A stretch of 64,000 nucleotides of DNA from Chloroflexota bacterium (GTDB lineage: Bacteria; Chloroflexota; Anaerolineae; Caldilineales; Caldilineaceae): the NCBI GenBank assembly GCA_003577005.1, contig QEUW01000001.1:1-64000 (forward strand), read 5' to 3'. The position numbers and the translations under genes are program-made. The first letter of the stretch is position 1. Every line of letters begins with the position of its first letter. A model generated the notes under the pieces. It was not told where the DNA came from. It made no database searches and saw only the letters and a program-made list of their open reading frames with translations. Shown here in pieces: positions 1 through 8,689 of the stretch.

Positions 1-2
1 TA

Positions 3-239
3 CTGGCGGTGGCGCAGGCGCCCTTTGTAGGTTTTTATGGGGTGTGGCAGGGATGGCCGCTCTACCTCTTGCCGTTTCAAGCGGCATTTCTGCTGGTGCA
101 CGGTGCATTCGAACCGCTAGCGCTGTGGCAGTGGGTCTATGCCATTGGCTATACGGCAGTTCTCACCGGCGTGAGTTGGTGGTGGGCGGAACGACAGTTT
201 GAACAGTTTGTAGTACGGCGCGCCGGTGCGCCGGCTTGA
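3..239 (+). CDS. ABC-2 type export permease, C-terminal fragment
   Basis: The reading frame is open from the left window edge and ends at 239, so only about the last 78 residues are visible. They hold hydrophobic segments ending in a basic tail (ERQFEQFVVRRAG), as expected for the end of a polytopic membrane protein. The gene is followed 20 bases later by a second permease-like gene on the same strand. A pair of small ABC-2 permeases is typical of drug-export operons of the fluoroquinolone-exporter type (Rv2686c/Rv2687c-like), with the ATPase gene expected upstream. Assignment rests mostly on this context. The upstream sequence would decide it. Confidence 0.45.
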   Translation: MAVAQAPFVGFYGVWQGWPLYLLPFQAAFLLVHGAFEPLALWQWVYAIGYTAVLTGVSWWWAERQFEQFVVRRAGAPA

Positions 240-259
240 GAGTGTTGGGGAGCACTGCT

Positions 260-977
260 ATGTACTCAATTCGGGCACTGACTATCAGCGACCTGCGCAA
301 TCTCAACCGTGATTCGTTGTTGCGGCTGATGGTGATCTATCCCTGGCTCCTGGCGCTGCTGTTGCGCTGGGTGATCCCTTTTGGGGTTTGTCGAACAATT
401 TGATCTGCGACCCTACTATGGGCTGTTGACGAGCTTTTTTAGCATCATGCTCATCCCGCAAATCTTTGGTTCTGTGATCGGCTTTATGCTGTTGGATGAG
501 CGCGACGAGGGCACGTTGACAGCGTTGCGTGTCACGCCGTTGACGCTGGAGCGCTACCTGGTCTACAAACTGGCGGTTCCCTTCCTGGTGGCAGTGGGTG
601 CTGTCTATATCTTTGTGCCCATCGTCGGGCTGGTGGCGTTGCCCTATGCGCCGCTGTTCCCCATTGCGCTGGTGGCGGCGCTGGAGGGGCCGATGATCGC
701 GCTGCTACTGGCATCACTGGCCGCCAACAAGGTACAGGGCGTGGCAGTGATGAAGGGGATGAGCCTGATCTTTATTGCCCCTTTGATCGCCTATTTCACC
801 CCGTTGCCCTGGCAGTGGCTGTGGGGCATTTTCCCCACTTATTGGCCGGTGCGCGCCTTCTGGGCGCTGCTGGCGGGCGAAACCTGGTGGCCCTATGTAG
901 CCTTTGGTCTGGCCGTCCATCTCATCTATCTGGCATTGCTAGGGCGCCGTTTTCAGACGGCCCTCAGCCGCCAGTAG
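260..977 (+). pseudogene. ABC-2 type export permease (fluoroquinolone-exporter-like), frameshifted
   Basis: A frame starting ATG at 260 (MYSIRALTISDLRNLNRDS) reads to a TGA at 401-403. The rest of the protein continues in another frame from about 381 to 977 (FDLRPYYGLLTSFFSIMLIP onward). Removing one base from the T4/G4 run at 379-386 joins both parts into one protein of about 238 residues, the usual size for this permease family. The C-terminal part has about five membrane segments and the cytoplasmic stretch LDERDEGTLTALRVTPLT that is typical of ABC-2 export permeases. The homopolymer position means either a true inactivating mutation, phase variation, or a base-calling error. It pairs with the permease fragment just upstream. 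Confidence 0.65.
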
Positions 978-1015
978 CTATCAAGTGAGTTCTCCAGTCG
1001 TGTTAGAATTTTGAG

Positions 1016-1053
1016 GTTGAGGAGTTCGCACATGGGTGTGCGAACTCCTCAAC
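1016..1053. terminator. Perfect 17-bp hairpin between convergent genes
   Basis: Arms 1016-1032 and 1037-1053 are perfectly complementary (GTTGAGGAGTTCGCACA) around a 4-base loop TGGG. The hairpin sits between the 3' ends of the permease gene (+) and the nitronate monooxygenase gene (-), where a bidirectional terminator is expected. There is no clear T-run on either side, so the terminator role is inferred from position and stem strength. Confidence 0.65.
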
Positions 1054-1074
1054 GTTTGTCAAACTCGACACGAA

Positions 1075-2193
1075 TCAGCTTGGGTTCTCATTCGTTGTGA
1101 GTTCTCCAAGAACCTGCTGAGCTTCAGCGATGATCTCTGCCACAACCTGAGCAGCGCTTTGGCCAGAACGGGCCAGGGCTGCACCCTGTCCTGCCAGAAT
1201 TGGCCCGTATTCAGCCACATTTCCAGTCACGGCTGCACGATAGATGTCTTCCGCAGCGACGGCCTGATAGGGCCAGGGCAATGGCGCACTCCCTGACTGA
1301 TCAAGGTGCTGAATAAACTGGTTGCGGATGCTGCGCGCCGGTCGCCCGGTGAATTGCCACGTCATCACCGTGTCAGTCTCTCGTGCATCGATGATCTTTT
1401 GCCGATAGCTGGGGAATGCGCCACTTTCGGCGCTAACCAAAAATCTCGTGCCCATTTGAACGCCACTCGCGCCAAGCGCCAGTGCAGCAATAACGCCGCG
1501 GCCATCCATGACGCCCCCAGATGCCAGCACGGGACATCTGACAGCGTCGGCTATGCTCGGCACCAAAACTATCGTCCCAACCAACGGAAGCTCCTCCCCG
1601 TACTGCACGTTGAAGGTAGAGCGGTGCCCCCCTGCTTCTGCGCCTTGCGCCACAATTCCATCAACCCCGCTCTTTTCCAGTTCGATGGCCTCCGCAACGG
1701 TGGTAGCTGTGCCAAAGACCAACGCGCCATGAGCATGGATACGATCTACATACCGGGCAGGGTTGCCCATGGCAAAGCTCACCACCGGGATATTTTGGGC
1801 CAGGACAGCCTCAAGCTGTTCTTCAAGCGAGGTTGGGGGCGGCAAGGAAAACTTTCCCTCCAGCGGCGGCAGATTCAATTTTTCTCTGATTTGATTTAGA
1901 ACGGCTTGTATCGTCTCGACCTCCCCGTCAAATGGCTCAGGCGGTGCAAGCAGAAAATTGACGCCAAAGGGGCGCTTGGTAAGGCGCCGCACCGCCTCCA
2001 TCATCGATTGAAGTTGTTCGAGTGAAAGCCGAGCGGCAGGAATCGTCCCCAGGGCGCCGGCATTGCTTGCAGTCGCAACTAAATCCGCCGTCGTCCAGCC
2101 GCCGGCCATTGGCGCTTGTACCAATGGCACGTCGATCTGTAGCATGTCGCAAAACTGTCGTGCCTTCATGCCGAATTGGCTGCTGGTTCCCAT
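1075..2193 (-). CDS. Nitronate monooxygenase (2-nitropropane dioxygenase family)
   Basis: Predicted FMN-dependent TIM-barrel enzyme of 372 residues that oxidises alkyl nitronates (propionate-3-nitronate type toxins) in the cytoplasm. The family signature QAPMAGG lies at residues 26-32. The phosphate/FMN stretch DGIVAQGAEAGGHRS has the expected catalytic His at residue 190. LASGGVMDGRG and the following GVQMGTRFL segment are the usual second FMN-binding part. Length is normal. Translation could also start at Met9; neither start has a strong ribosome site. It is a single gene, convergent with the permease and divergent from the cupredoxin gene. Some members of this family act as enoyl reductases, so the substrate is open. 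Confidence 0.88.
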   Translation of the reverse strand: MGTSSQFGMKARQFCDMLQIDVPLVQAPMAGGWTTADLVATASNAGALGTIPAARLSLEQLQSMMEAVRRLTKRPFGVNFLLAPPEPFDGEVETIQAVLNQIREKLNLPPLEGKFSLPPPTSLEEQLEAVLAQNIPVVSFAMGNPARYVDRIHAHGALVFGTATTVAEAIELEKSGVDGIVAQGAEAGGHRSTFNVQYGEELPLVGTIVLVPSIADAVRCPVLASGGVMDGRGVIAALALGASGVQMGTRFLVSAESGAFPSYRQKIIDARETDTVMTWQFTGRPARSIRNQFIQHLDQSGSAPLPWPYQAVAAEDIYRAAVTGNVAEYGPILAGQGAALARSGQSAAQVVAEIIAEAQQVLGELTTNENPS

Positions 2194-2321
2194 TTTCGAA
2201 CCCCCGTTGAGAAAATCATGGCTTCAGCATACAAATCCAATCGCTAGCCCAGCAACGTTCCCCTGATAGGATTAGCCACCGCACTGATACACTCTCCGCG
2301 CTCTGCGGCCAAGGAGGAACC

Positions 2322-3251
2322 ATGAAACAGCGTGCCAGCACCACTCTCACCATTACGGCGCTCGTGCTCGCCGGTGTAGTGCTTGGTCTCTCGGTGCTGA
2401 CCGAACGTTTGGCTGCCGAGACCGGCTATCTGCCATTGGTCTTACACAATGGCGGCTCAACGATACCCGGTGCGCCAACCCAGACCGCAACATCCACGGC
2501 CACAGCGACGGCCTCACCTACGGTAGGGGGAGAGTATCCCACCCCGTTTGATACAGCGACATCCACGGCAACGGCAACGTCTACACCACTGTCCGCAACG
2601 GCCACGGCAACGGCGTCACCCACGGCATCGCCGACCGCAACATCCCAACCTACTGGGACAAATACGCCAACACCCAGCCCAACTCAGCCCCCAACCCACA
2701 CGCCGACCGCTACTGGCACAACCATCCCTGCACCGGGTGACACCATCACCATTACGGTGGGCGACAACTTCTTCAATCCCGTCTCGGTGACGATCAACGT
2801 GGGAGATACGGTGGTCTGGCGGCGCGTGTCGGGCTTTCATAACGTGCGAGCCGACGATGGCAGTTTCACGCTGGGCGAGGATGCAGCCGGCAACCCCGGC
2901 TCAACGTGGACGACTGTCAGCCACACCTTCACCGTACCGGGTACTGTTGGCTATCATTGTCAGGTGCATGGTATTCCCGGTATCGGCATGTTCGGAACGG
3001 TAGAGGTGCTGCCTGTCTCGGCGAGTCGATTGGCGGAACCTCTGGCCGGACCAGGTGCATCGCACGCGGTGCGTGCAACGCACCTACTCAAACCCTACGA
3101 CTGGAACTGCGCATCCACCACAGCCAGCGTCGTCACATTGACAATGTCGCGCACGTCAGCGCCTGTCTGCAAGACGTGGATCGGCTTGCCCATACCCACG
3201 AGGATGGGGCCGATGGCCTCGGCGCCGCCCAACCGGTTGAGAAGCTTGTAG
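2322..3251 (+). CDS. Secreted/anchored cupredoxin (plastocyanin-like) with Thr/Pro-rich linker
   Basis: The protein starts with a membrane segment/signal (about 8-30), followed by the motif YLPLV at 36-40, then a low-complexity Thr/Ala/Pro/Ser linker (about 50-138) and a cupredoxin domain (about 140-230). Copper ligands of a type-1 site are visible: His173 (GFHNV), Cys213, His216 and Met223 ([13 protein letters not shown]). It probably carries electrons outside the membrane. AGGAGG lies 8 bases before the ATG. The domain should end near residue 231. The frame, however, runs on through a GGTGCATCGCAC hairpin and 157 bases antisense to the malic enzyme gene, adding about 78 unrelated residues. 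The tail is probably not an original part of the protein. Confidence 0.82.
   Translation: MKQRASTTLTITALVLAGVVLGLSVLTERLAAETGYLPLVLHNGGSTIPGAPTQTATSTATATASPTVGGEYPTPFDTATSTATATSTPLSATATATASPTASPTATSQPTGTNTPTPSPTQPPTHTPTATGTTIPAPGDTITITVGDNFFNPVSVTINVGDTVVWRRVSGFHNVRADDGSFTLGEDAAGNPGSTWTTVSHTFTVPGTVGYHCQVHGIPGIGMFGTVEVLPVSASRLAEPLAGPGASHAVRATHLLKPYDWNCASTTASVVTLTMSRTSAPVCKTWIGLPIPTRMGPMASAPPNRLRSL
3054..3084. repeat. GGTGC-type palindromic repeat, copy 1
   Basis: Arms GGTGCATCGCACGC (3054-3067) and GCGTGCAACGCACC (3071-3084) pair with two mismatches around a 3-base loop. Near-identical arms occur at 59475-59505, and related hairpins at 22842, 26676, 37273 and 50661. This copy lies inside the open tail of the cupredoxin frame, 11 bases before the end of the convergent malic enzyme gene. 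Confidence 0.85.
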
Positions 3252-5341
3252 GCGGTGTTAGCCGCGGCCAAGTCAGGGAAGACAAGGATGTTGGCGTCCT
3301 GCACCTGGCTAAAGGGATAGTGGCGCGCCATCAGTTCGGGCACCACCGCCACATCGGCCTGCATTTCGCCATCGATCTGCAAGTCGGGGCGCTGCGCCTT
3401 GACCAGTTCGGTCGCCTGGCGCACTTTGGTGGATTGCTCGTGCGGCGTGCTGCCGAAGTTCGAGAAGCTGAGCATGGCGATGCGCGGCTCGACGTCGAAG
3501 TGTTGGGCCAGGTCGGCGGCGTTGAGGGCGATGGCGGCCAGTTGTTGCGCATTGGGCTGGATGATGACCGTGGCGTCGGTGAAGAAGTAGAGCTTGTTCT
3601 GCACCACCATCAGATAGACGCCGCTGACAAAACGGTGATCCTCGGCGCCGACGGCCTGGAGCGCCGGGCGCAACACTTCGGGGTAGTTGTAGGTCAGGCC
3701 AGAGACAAAGGCATCGGCGTCGCCATGAGCAACCATCATGGGGCCATAGTAGTTGGCCTGCTGCATGATCTCGTTGGCGAGCGTCTGCGTAACGCCCTTG
3801 CGCTGGCGCGCCGCGTAGAAGGCATCGGCGTAGACCGCCCGCTTGCCATCGGCATTGGGGTCCACCACCTTGGGCGTGTAGGTGAGACCCAGCGCCCGGC
3901 ACTGCTCGGCGATCACCTCCGGCCGGCCCAGGAGGATGGGGCGGGCAATGCCCTGCGTCTCGGTGGCGTAGGCAGCGCGGATGATCTTGGGATGCTCACC
4001 TTCGGCAAAGACGACACGCTTGGGGTCTTGCCGCGCCTTGACCTCCATGCTGCGCATCACCTGGACGCTCTTGCCCAGGCGGGCGGCGAGCTGGTCTTCG
4101 TAGGCGTGGAGGTCGATCTGGCGCCGGGCCACACCGCTCTTCATGGCCGCCTTGGCCACGGCCGGCGCCACCCACATCAGCACGCGCGGGTCGAGCGGTT
4201 TGGGGATCACATAGTCCGGCCCAAAGCGGAGAGTGTCCAACCCGTAGGCGCGCAAGACGCTGTCGGGCACATCTTCCTTGGCTAGCGCGGCCAGCGCTTT
4301 GGCCGCGGCGATCTTCATCTCCATGTTGATCTGCCGGGCCTGGACATCGAGCGCGCCGCGGAAGATGAAGGGGAAACCCAACACGTTGTTGACCTGGTTG
4401 GGGTAATCGCTGCGGCCAGTGCCAAAGATGATGTCCGTACGGGCGGCGCACGCTTCCTCGTAGGTAATCTCCGGGTCGGGGTTAGCCATCGCAAAGATGA
4501 TAGGCCGGTCTCCCATGCCCTGGAGCATCGCGCGGCTCACACAGTCGGCGATTGACAGCCCGATAAAGACATCAGCCCCGTGCATGGCGTCCGCGAGGGT
4601 GCGGGCATCAGTCTCGTTGGCCCAGGGCAACTTGTACTCGTTCATCCCCTCCAGACGGCCCTCATAGATGACACCACGGGTGTCGCACATCATGATGTTC
4701 TCTTTGTCGGCGCCCAGCGCCACATAGAATTCGGCACAGGCGATCCCAGCCGCCCCGGCGCCGTTGATGACGATCTTGGCCTCCTGGATCTTCTTGCCTA
4801 CCAGTTCCAGCGCGTTGATCAGCCCGGCGCCGGAGATGATAGCCGTCCCGTGCTGGTCATCGTGGAAGATGGGGATGTCGCAGGTGCGCTGCAACTCCTG
4901 TTCGATATAGAAGCATTCTGGCGCCTTGATGTCCTCTAGATTGACACCGCCAAAGGTGGGGGCGATCATCTGGACGAAGCGCACTAGCTCTTTAGGGTCT
5001 TTCGTATCCACCTCGATATCAAAGACATCGACATCGGCAAAGCGTTTGAAGAGCACGGCCTTGCCTTCCATCACCGGCTTGGCAGCGAGTGCGCCGCGAT
5101 CCCCCAGACCCAGGATAGCGGTACCATTGCTAATCACAGCGACGAGGTTGCCCTTGGCGGTATAATCGTAGGCGAGTGTAGGTTCATCGGCGATCTCCAA
5201 CACGGGGTAGGCCACGCCGGGCGAGTAGGCGAGGGAGAGATCAGACTGGGTTTCCATGGGTTTGGTGGCGACGATCCGGAGCTTGCCGGGCCGGTCGTGC
5301 TTGTGATAATCAAGTGCGGCTTGTTTGCGGTCGGTCGTCAT
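3095..5341 (-). CDS. maeB: NADP-dependent malic enzyme with phosphotransacetylase-like domain
   Basis: Converts malate to pyruvate and CO2 with reduction of NAD(P). The 748-residue product has the MaeB layout: malic N-terminal domain (about 1-160, including [11 protein letters not shown] and [15 protein letters not shown]), an NAD(P)-binding Rossmann part (about 160-400, with [15 protein letters not shown]), then a C-terminal phosphotransacetylase-like domain (about 430-748, [14 protein letters not shown]), which in this family is regulatory and binds acetyl-CoA. The frame is open upstream to 5443, but ATG at 5341 is chosen because AGAGGAGGT precedes it and [13 protein letters not shown] starts the conserved part. 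It is monocistronic, and repeats fill the gap upstream. Confidence 0.95.
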   Translation of the reverse strand: MTTDRKQAALDYHKHDRPGKLRIVATKPMETQSDLSLAYSPGVAYPVLEIADEPTLAYDYTAKGNLVAVISNGTAILGLGDRGALAAKPVMEGKAVLFKRFADVDVFDIEVDTKDPKELVRFVQMIAPTFGGVNLEDIKAPECFYIEQELQRTCDIPIFHDDQHGTAIISGAGLINALELVGKKIQEAKIVINGAGAAGIACAEFYVALGADKENIMMCDTRGVIYEGRLEGMNEYKLPWANETDARTLADAMHGADVFIGLSIADCVSRAMLQGMGDRPIIFAMANPDPEITYEEACAARTDIIFGTGRSDYPNQVNNVLGFPFIFRGALDVQARQINMEMKIAAAKALAALAKEDVPDSVLRAYGLDTLRFGPDYVIPKPLDPRVLMWVAPAVAKAAMKSGVARRQIDLHAYEDQLAARLGKSVQVMRSMEVKARQDPKRVVFAEGEHPKIIRAAYATETQGIARPILLGRPEVIAEQCRALGLTYTPKVVDPNADGKRAVYADAFYAARQRKGVTQTLANEIMQQANYYGPMMVAHGDADAFVSGLTYNYPEVLRPALQAVGAEDHRFVSGVYLMVVQNKLYFFTDATVIIQPNAQQLAAIALNAADLAQHFDVEPRIAMLSFSNFGSTPHEQSTKVRQATELVKAQRPDLQIDGEMQADVAVVPELMARHYPFSQVQDANILVFPDLAAANTAYKLLNRLGGAEAIGPILVGMGKPIHVLQTGADVRDIVNVTTLAVVDAQFQS

Positions 5342-5401
5342 CGACTTACCTCCTCTGGGTTCGTATCGGGCCAATGAAAAGAACGTTGCCATGGGCCAAC
5401 A

Positions 5402-5499
5402 AAAAGCGGAACACAGAGAGCACGGAGTTTGCACGGAGGACACAGAGGCGATTCTCGGTGTGCTCTATGTCTTCTCTGTGCCCTCTGTGTTCCGCTTTT
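5402..5499. repeat. CACAGAG-word hairpin, copy 1
   Basis: Outer arms of 17 bp (AAAAGCGGAACACAGAG, 5402-5418, and its exact complement 5483-5499) enclose further words ACACAGAG, GCACGGAG, CACGGAGG and ACACAGAGG on the left and their complements (TCTCTGTG, CCTCTGTG) on the right. Each arm is a string of roughly 9-base words. Related elements occur at 33919-34014 and 63848-63985. It lies upstream of maeB and downstream of the CBM9-like gene. Confidence 0.8.
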
Positions 5500-5506
5500 G
5501 AATCAT

Positions 5507-5597
5507 CCACAGATTACACAGGTTTCACAGATTTTTGTTCAGGGAGCGGAGGCAAAGCGCCGTCTGCGCCAATCCGCCTAATCCGCCTAATCTGCGG
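5507..5597. repeat. Nonamer-word imperfect hairpin
   Basis: The left arm 5507-5533 is, read as its complement, AATCTGTGA/AACCTGTGT/AATCTGTGG; the right arm 5571-5597 is AATCCGCCT/AATCCGCCT/AATCTGCGG. Both arms are thus three 9-base words and match at 18 of 27 positions as an inverted repeat. It directly follows the CACAGAG hairpin. Confidence 0.65.
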
Positions 5598-5608
5598 TCT
5601 ACCGCCTT

Positions 5609-7129
5609 TCAATTGGAGAGAATCAGCGTGCCCCATTCATCGGGCCGGTTGTAGGTCGTACGGCTGGCGGACGTGGAGAGCACCGTCTGCTGGGCCGGTG
5701 TATTCTGATCGTTGTCGTTGAGGCTGAGCATAAAACCAAAGACACGTCGATCGAGGTCCCGCTCGGTGACTTCAAACAGACGCCACGGCAGCAAGAACTC
5801 AGCGATATAGCCTTCCCCGTCGGGTGTCAAAGCGCCCGCTGGGGTAAAGGCGCCTTCTTGCACCGGGGGTAGCCAGCGATAGCCGCGTAGCTCGTTGCGG
5901 CCAGGACCAAAGGCGATACCGACCTGGTAATCATCGTCGTTGGCCTGCGGGTTGTCAAAATCGGCGGCCAGGTGGCGGTCAAAATGAATCTCGATACCAT
6001 CACCCTGCCACTGGTCGGTGCCGGCCGGGCCGCTACGGTAGCGGTCGTCGGCAACGCGCACGGCGAAGTAAAGCCCCTCGTTTGACCAGGCCACCTGGAA
6101 AACGCCGGAGAGATCCTGCAGCCCACTATAATTCTCGGCGCCTTGGATCACATGGGCGACCGGCGCCCAACTGCCCGGCCAATCGTTCAAGTCGGCATCC
6201 AACCGGGGGGTCGCGCGCTGGGCGACAAAGCGGCCATTGGCCTCCGGGCGCATCGCCACAGGCGTCTGCTCGGCGGCCGGTGGCATGGCTGTATCGGGCA
6301 ACGAGCCCCCAAAGGGTTGCCCAAATGGCTGCCACTGGCCGGTATTCAAGACCACCAGTTCGATAGGACCCCAGCCGGGTTCGCGTGCCGTATTGTATAG
6401 ATTATCCTGGCAGAACTCGACGGTGCTACTCTGGACCAAAAAGCCGCGCTCAAAGGGCTGGATGAGCGCGCAGAAGCCTCTTTCCTCGCTCCTGGCCCAA
6501 CCCAGCCGTTGGAAGAGGTCCTCACGCGTGGCCCAGGCATAGCCAAAGCCGCGGATGGGCGCCTGAAGCCCCGGCGGCGGGTCGCCGCGCGAGGGGATCT
6601 CCTGGCCCTCCCACCCTTGTTCGATGTGCCACCAGGCGCCGTCGCCAAAGAAAGCATATGCCTGGTTGTTATCGCTACGCCAGAACATAGCCCCCCGTTC
6701 AAACGGCTCCCACGCCGACCAGTAGATTCCAGCTTCAGCAGTAGCGCACCCCAGCGCCGCCGGGTCGTAGCCGCCGGCCAGTTGATCCGCGACCGGTTGC
6801 GGGCAGATTACGGTGGGCGACGGCGTGGGCGTGGCCGTTTCGGTAGGGGTGGGTGAAGGCGTCTCCTCGGGTGTGCCGACGGTGGCAGTCAGAGGCACGG
6901 TCGGCGTTTCCAACAAGGCTACTGCGGTTGCCAGGGGTGGAGTGGCGGTGGGATTGGGCGGCGATGCCGCACGGCCAAATCGGCTGGCAAAGGTGCCAAG
7001 CGCCAGACCAACTGAAAAGGCGACCAATCCAACCGCAACCAACAGCGAGATCCAGGTGGTCGTCGTAAAGATGCGCCGTGGTGGTTGCGCCTCTTGTTCA
7101 AAAATATCGTAATCGTCTGGTTGTCTCAT
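5609..7129 (-). CDS. Membrane-anchored protein with CBM9-like C-terminal domain
   Basis: 506 residues. After an acidic cytoplasmic N-terminus (MRQPDDYDIFEQEAQPPRR) comes one membrane helix (about 26-48), then a Pro/Thr linker (about 50-105), a central domain with Cys residues and many aromatic positions, and a C-terminal domain from about residue 330. That last part (LDADLNDWPGSW, GLYFAVRVADD, GDGIEIHFDRH, EFLLPWRLFEV) resembles family-9 carbohydrate-binding (CBM9-like/DOMON) domains, so it probably binds sugars or polysaccharide outside the cell. The ATG at 7129 overlaps the stop codon of the upstream small membrane protein by 4 bases (ATGA), which suggests translational coupling. The function of the central domain is not known to me. 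Confidence 0.72.
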   Translation of the reverse strand: MRQPDDYDIFEQEAQPPRRIFTTTTWISLLVAVGLVAFSVGLALGTFASRFGRAASPPNPTATPPLATAVALLETPTVPLTATVGTPEETPSPTPTETATPTPSPTVICPQPVADQLAGGYDPAALGCATAEAGIYWSAWEPFERGAMFWRSDNNQAYAFFGDGAWWHIEQGWEGQEIPSRGDPPPGLQAPIRGFGYAWATREDLFQRLGWARSEERGFCALIQPFERGFLVQSSTVEFCQDNLYNTAREPGWGPIELVVLNTGQWQPFGQPFGGSLPDTAMPPAAEQTPVAMRPEANGRFVAQRATPRLDADLNDWPGSWAPVAHVIQGAENYSGLQDLSGVFQVAWSNEGLYFAVRVADDRYRSGPAGTDQWQGDGIEIHFDRHLAADFDNPQANDDDYQVGIAFGPGRNELRGYRWLPPVQEGAFTPAGALTPDGEGYIAEFLLPWRLFEVTERDLDRRVFGFMLSLNDNDQNTPAQQTVLSTSASRTTYNRPDEWGTLILSN

Positions 7130-7584
7130 TCTAACAATTGCAATATAAACTGAAAAGCCGTTTCTGAACGTTCGAGCAGCAAGAGCGCCGCCAGCACCAG
7201 CAGCAACAACAGCGCAAGCCACAATGAAGAGCCGATTGCCTGGCCCCGCGCCTGGAACCGGGCCACCCGCTCGCGCAACACCTGCGGCGGCGTCGGCGCC
7301 AACAGATGGACGGTAGACTCGTTGTCCGTCCGGTCGGGGCGCAGCTCTACCGGACGACCCACCCAATCGCTACAGAGAGAACTATGCATCATGCGGATCA
7401 GTTCCTGGCGTTGAGCGGAATTGAGCGCCAGATGCTTGCCAGGTAGGCCCTCAAAGTGCAAGACCGGGGTCAACTCCTCCAGCCCTTGAAACGAGATGGC
7501 GCGAATGACGGTGCGCTGGGGTGCATCCCCCAGGTCAACGGATTGCAGGCGATACCGTTTATCCACAACCGTCGAACGGGACAT
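7126..7584 (-). CDS. Small membrane protein, unknown function, coupled to the CBM9-like protein
   Basis: 152 residues from ATG 7584 (MSRSTVVDKRYRLQSVDLGD); the frame is open further upstream, but the first 47 codons look non-coding. The N-terminal two thirds is soluble with a mixed charged pattern (VGRPVELRPDRTDNESTVHLL), and one strong Leu-rich membrane helix lies at about 120-140. I do not recognise a family. The stop codon overlaps the start of the CBM9-like gene, so the two products are probably made together and may form a membrane complex. Confidence 0.55.
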   Translation of the reverse strand: MSRSTVVDKRYRLQSVDLGDAPQRTVIRAISFQGLEELTPVLHFEGLPGKHLALNSAQRQELIRMMHSSLCSDWVGRPVELRPDRTDNESTVHLLAPTPPQVLRERVARFQARGQAIGSSLWLALLLLLVLAALLLLERSETAFQFILQLLE

Positions 7585-7979
7585 AGTAGCCTCGATGCTG
7601 GTGACAACGGCAGTGCAGACCTTACCCGGCCCTAAGCATATCGAAGGTGTGCCTAGAACGCAAAGCGGACAACTGTTTTGGCGCAGAAAGCGCGCCATCG
7701 GCCGGCGCTGCACAGTCTGGCGCAAGTTGATTTGTTTGATTCATTTTCAATGGTGCCCATTTTCAGCACTGAAAAAGGAGAGAAGCAGACAGTCTAGCGC
7801 CAGAATGTGAGGCATCATAGATGATATTCAGCAGATCGCAGCTTGCTCAGTCTGAAATCAAATGTAGAGCGATGGCGAATTCGTGATCTGCGCAGGATAG
7901 GAAACGATCCGGCCTTACTCTTTGGCGAAACGAAACAAAACCAGGGAGGAGATAGAACGACAGAAGTGGAGAGAAGCCA
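7585..7979. other. 395-base gap between divergent genes, no gene seen
   Basis: The region separates the small membrane protein (-) from rpsD (+). It should contain both promoters, but I see no box pair close enough to consensus to name. It is also the place where an S4 autoregulatory leader could lie. No recognisable repeat is present. Confidence 0.5.
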
Positions 7980-8585
7980 ATGAAGTACAATGGACCCAAG
8001 GTCAAATTATCGCGCAAACTTGGCATCCCTTTGACGGCCAAGGCGGCGCGCATTATGGATAAGAAGTCGCACCCCCCCGGCGAACATGGCCGTGAAAAGC
8101 AATTCCGCCGCAAAGTGTCGGATTATGCACGCCAGTTGCTTGAAAAACAGCGGCTGCGAGCACAATACAACATCCATGAGCGGCAGATGCGCAACTATGT
8201 GGATCGGGCGGTCCGTAAAAAGGGCGTCACCGGCAACACCTTGATCCAGATCCTCGAGACCCGGCTCGACGCCTTTGTTCACCGGGCGGGGCTGGCGCCC
8301 ACGATCTACGCCGCACGCCAGCTTGTGGGCCACGGACACGTACAGGTCAACGGTCGCCGGGTAGACCTGCCCGCATACGAGCTGCGCCCCAATGATGTAG
8401 TGACGATCAAAGAATCTAGTCGCCAGATGCCGCTGATCCTCGATGCGGTCGATAACGCCAATCCACCGAGCTACATCGAGCTGGACAAGGCCAACCTGCG
8501 AGCGCGGCTCCTGCGCCTGCCCGAGCGCGAGGAAACGCCCATCATCTGCGAGCTGCCGCTGGTGATCGAGTACTATTCTCGGTAG
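7980..8585 (+). CDS. rpsD: 30S ribosomal protein S4, cysteine-poor (zinc-free) form
   Basis: Primary 16S rRNA-binding protein of the small subunit, 201 residues. The S4 core (about 45-90) and the S4 RNA-binding domain (about 92-155: TRLDAFVHRAGLAPTIYAAR, VGHGHVQVNGRRVDLPAYEL) are complete. The N-terminus MKYNGPKVKLSRKLGIPL has no CxxC zinc ribbon, so this is the zinc-independent (C-) type. A purine-rich ribosome site (GGAGAGAAG) precedes the ATG. It is not next to rpsM, rpsK or rpoA, where rpsD usually lies, so it is either a relocated single copy or a second, zinc-saving paralogue. A strong hairpin terminator follows. Confidence 0.97.
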   Translation: MKYNGPKVKLSRKLGIPLTAKAARIMDKKSHPPGEHGREKQFRRKVSDYARQLLEKQRLRAQYNIHERQMRNYVDRAVRKKGVTGNTLIQILETRLDAFVHRAGLAPTIYAARQLVGHGHVQVNGRRVDLPAYELRPNDVVTIKESSRQMPLILDAVDNANPPSYIELDKANLRARLLRLPEREETPIICELPLVIEYYSR

Positions 8586-8623
8586 CGTGACCCCTTCCGG
8601 GCAATTCCACCGCTGGTTCGGAC

Positions 8624-8677
8624 TAAGCGAGTCGAGGTGGCGCCGCCAAGTAGGCCAGCGCCACCTCGACTCGCTTA
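8624..8677. terminator. Perfect 20-bp hairpin after rpsD
   Basis: Arms 8624-8643 and 8658-8677 (TAAGCGAGTCGAGGTGGCGC and its exact complement) flank a 14-base loop. It lies between the convergent ends of rpsD and the sugar permease gene, and probably ends transcription from both sides. Confidence 0.75.
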
Positions 8678-8689
8678 AAGAACGCGTCC

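Noticed and set aside
2906..4285. 459-codon plus-strand open frame
   Set aside because: It lies antisense to maeB in a GC-rich region where such open frames are common, and has His-rich shadow composition.
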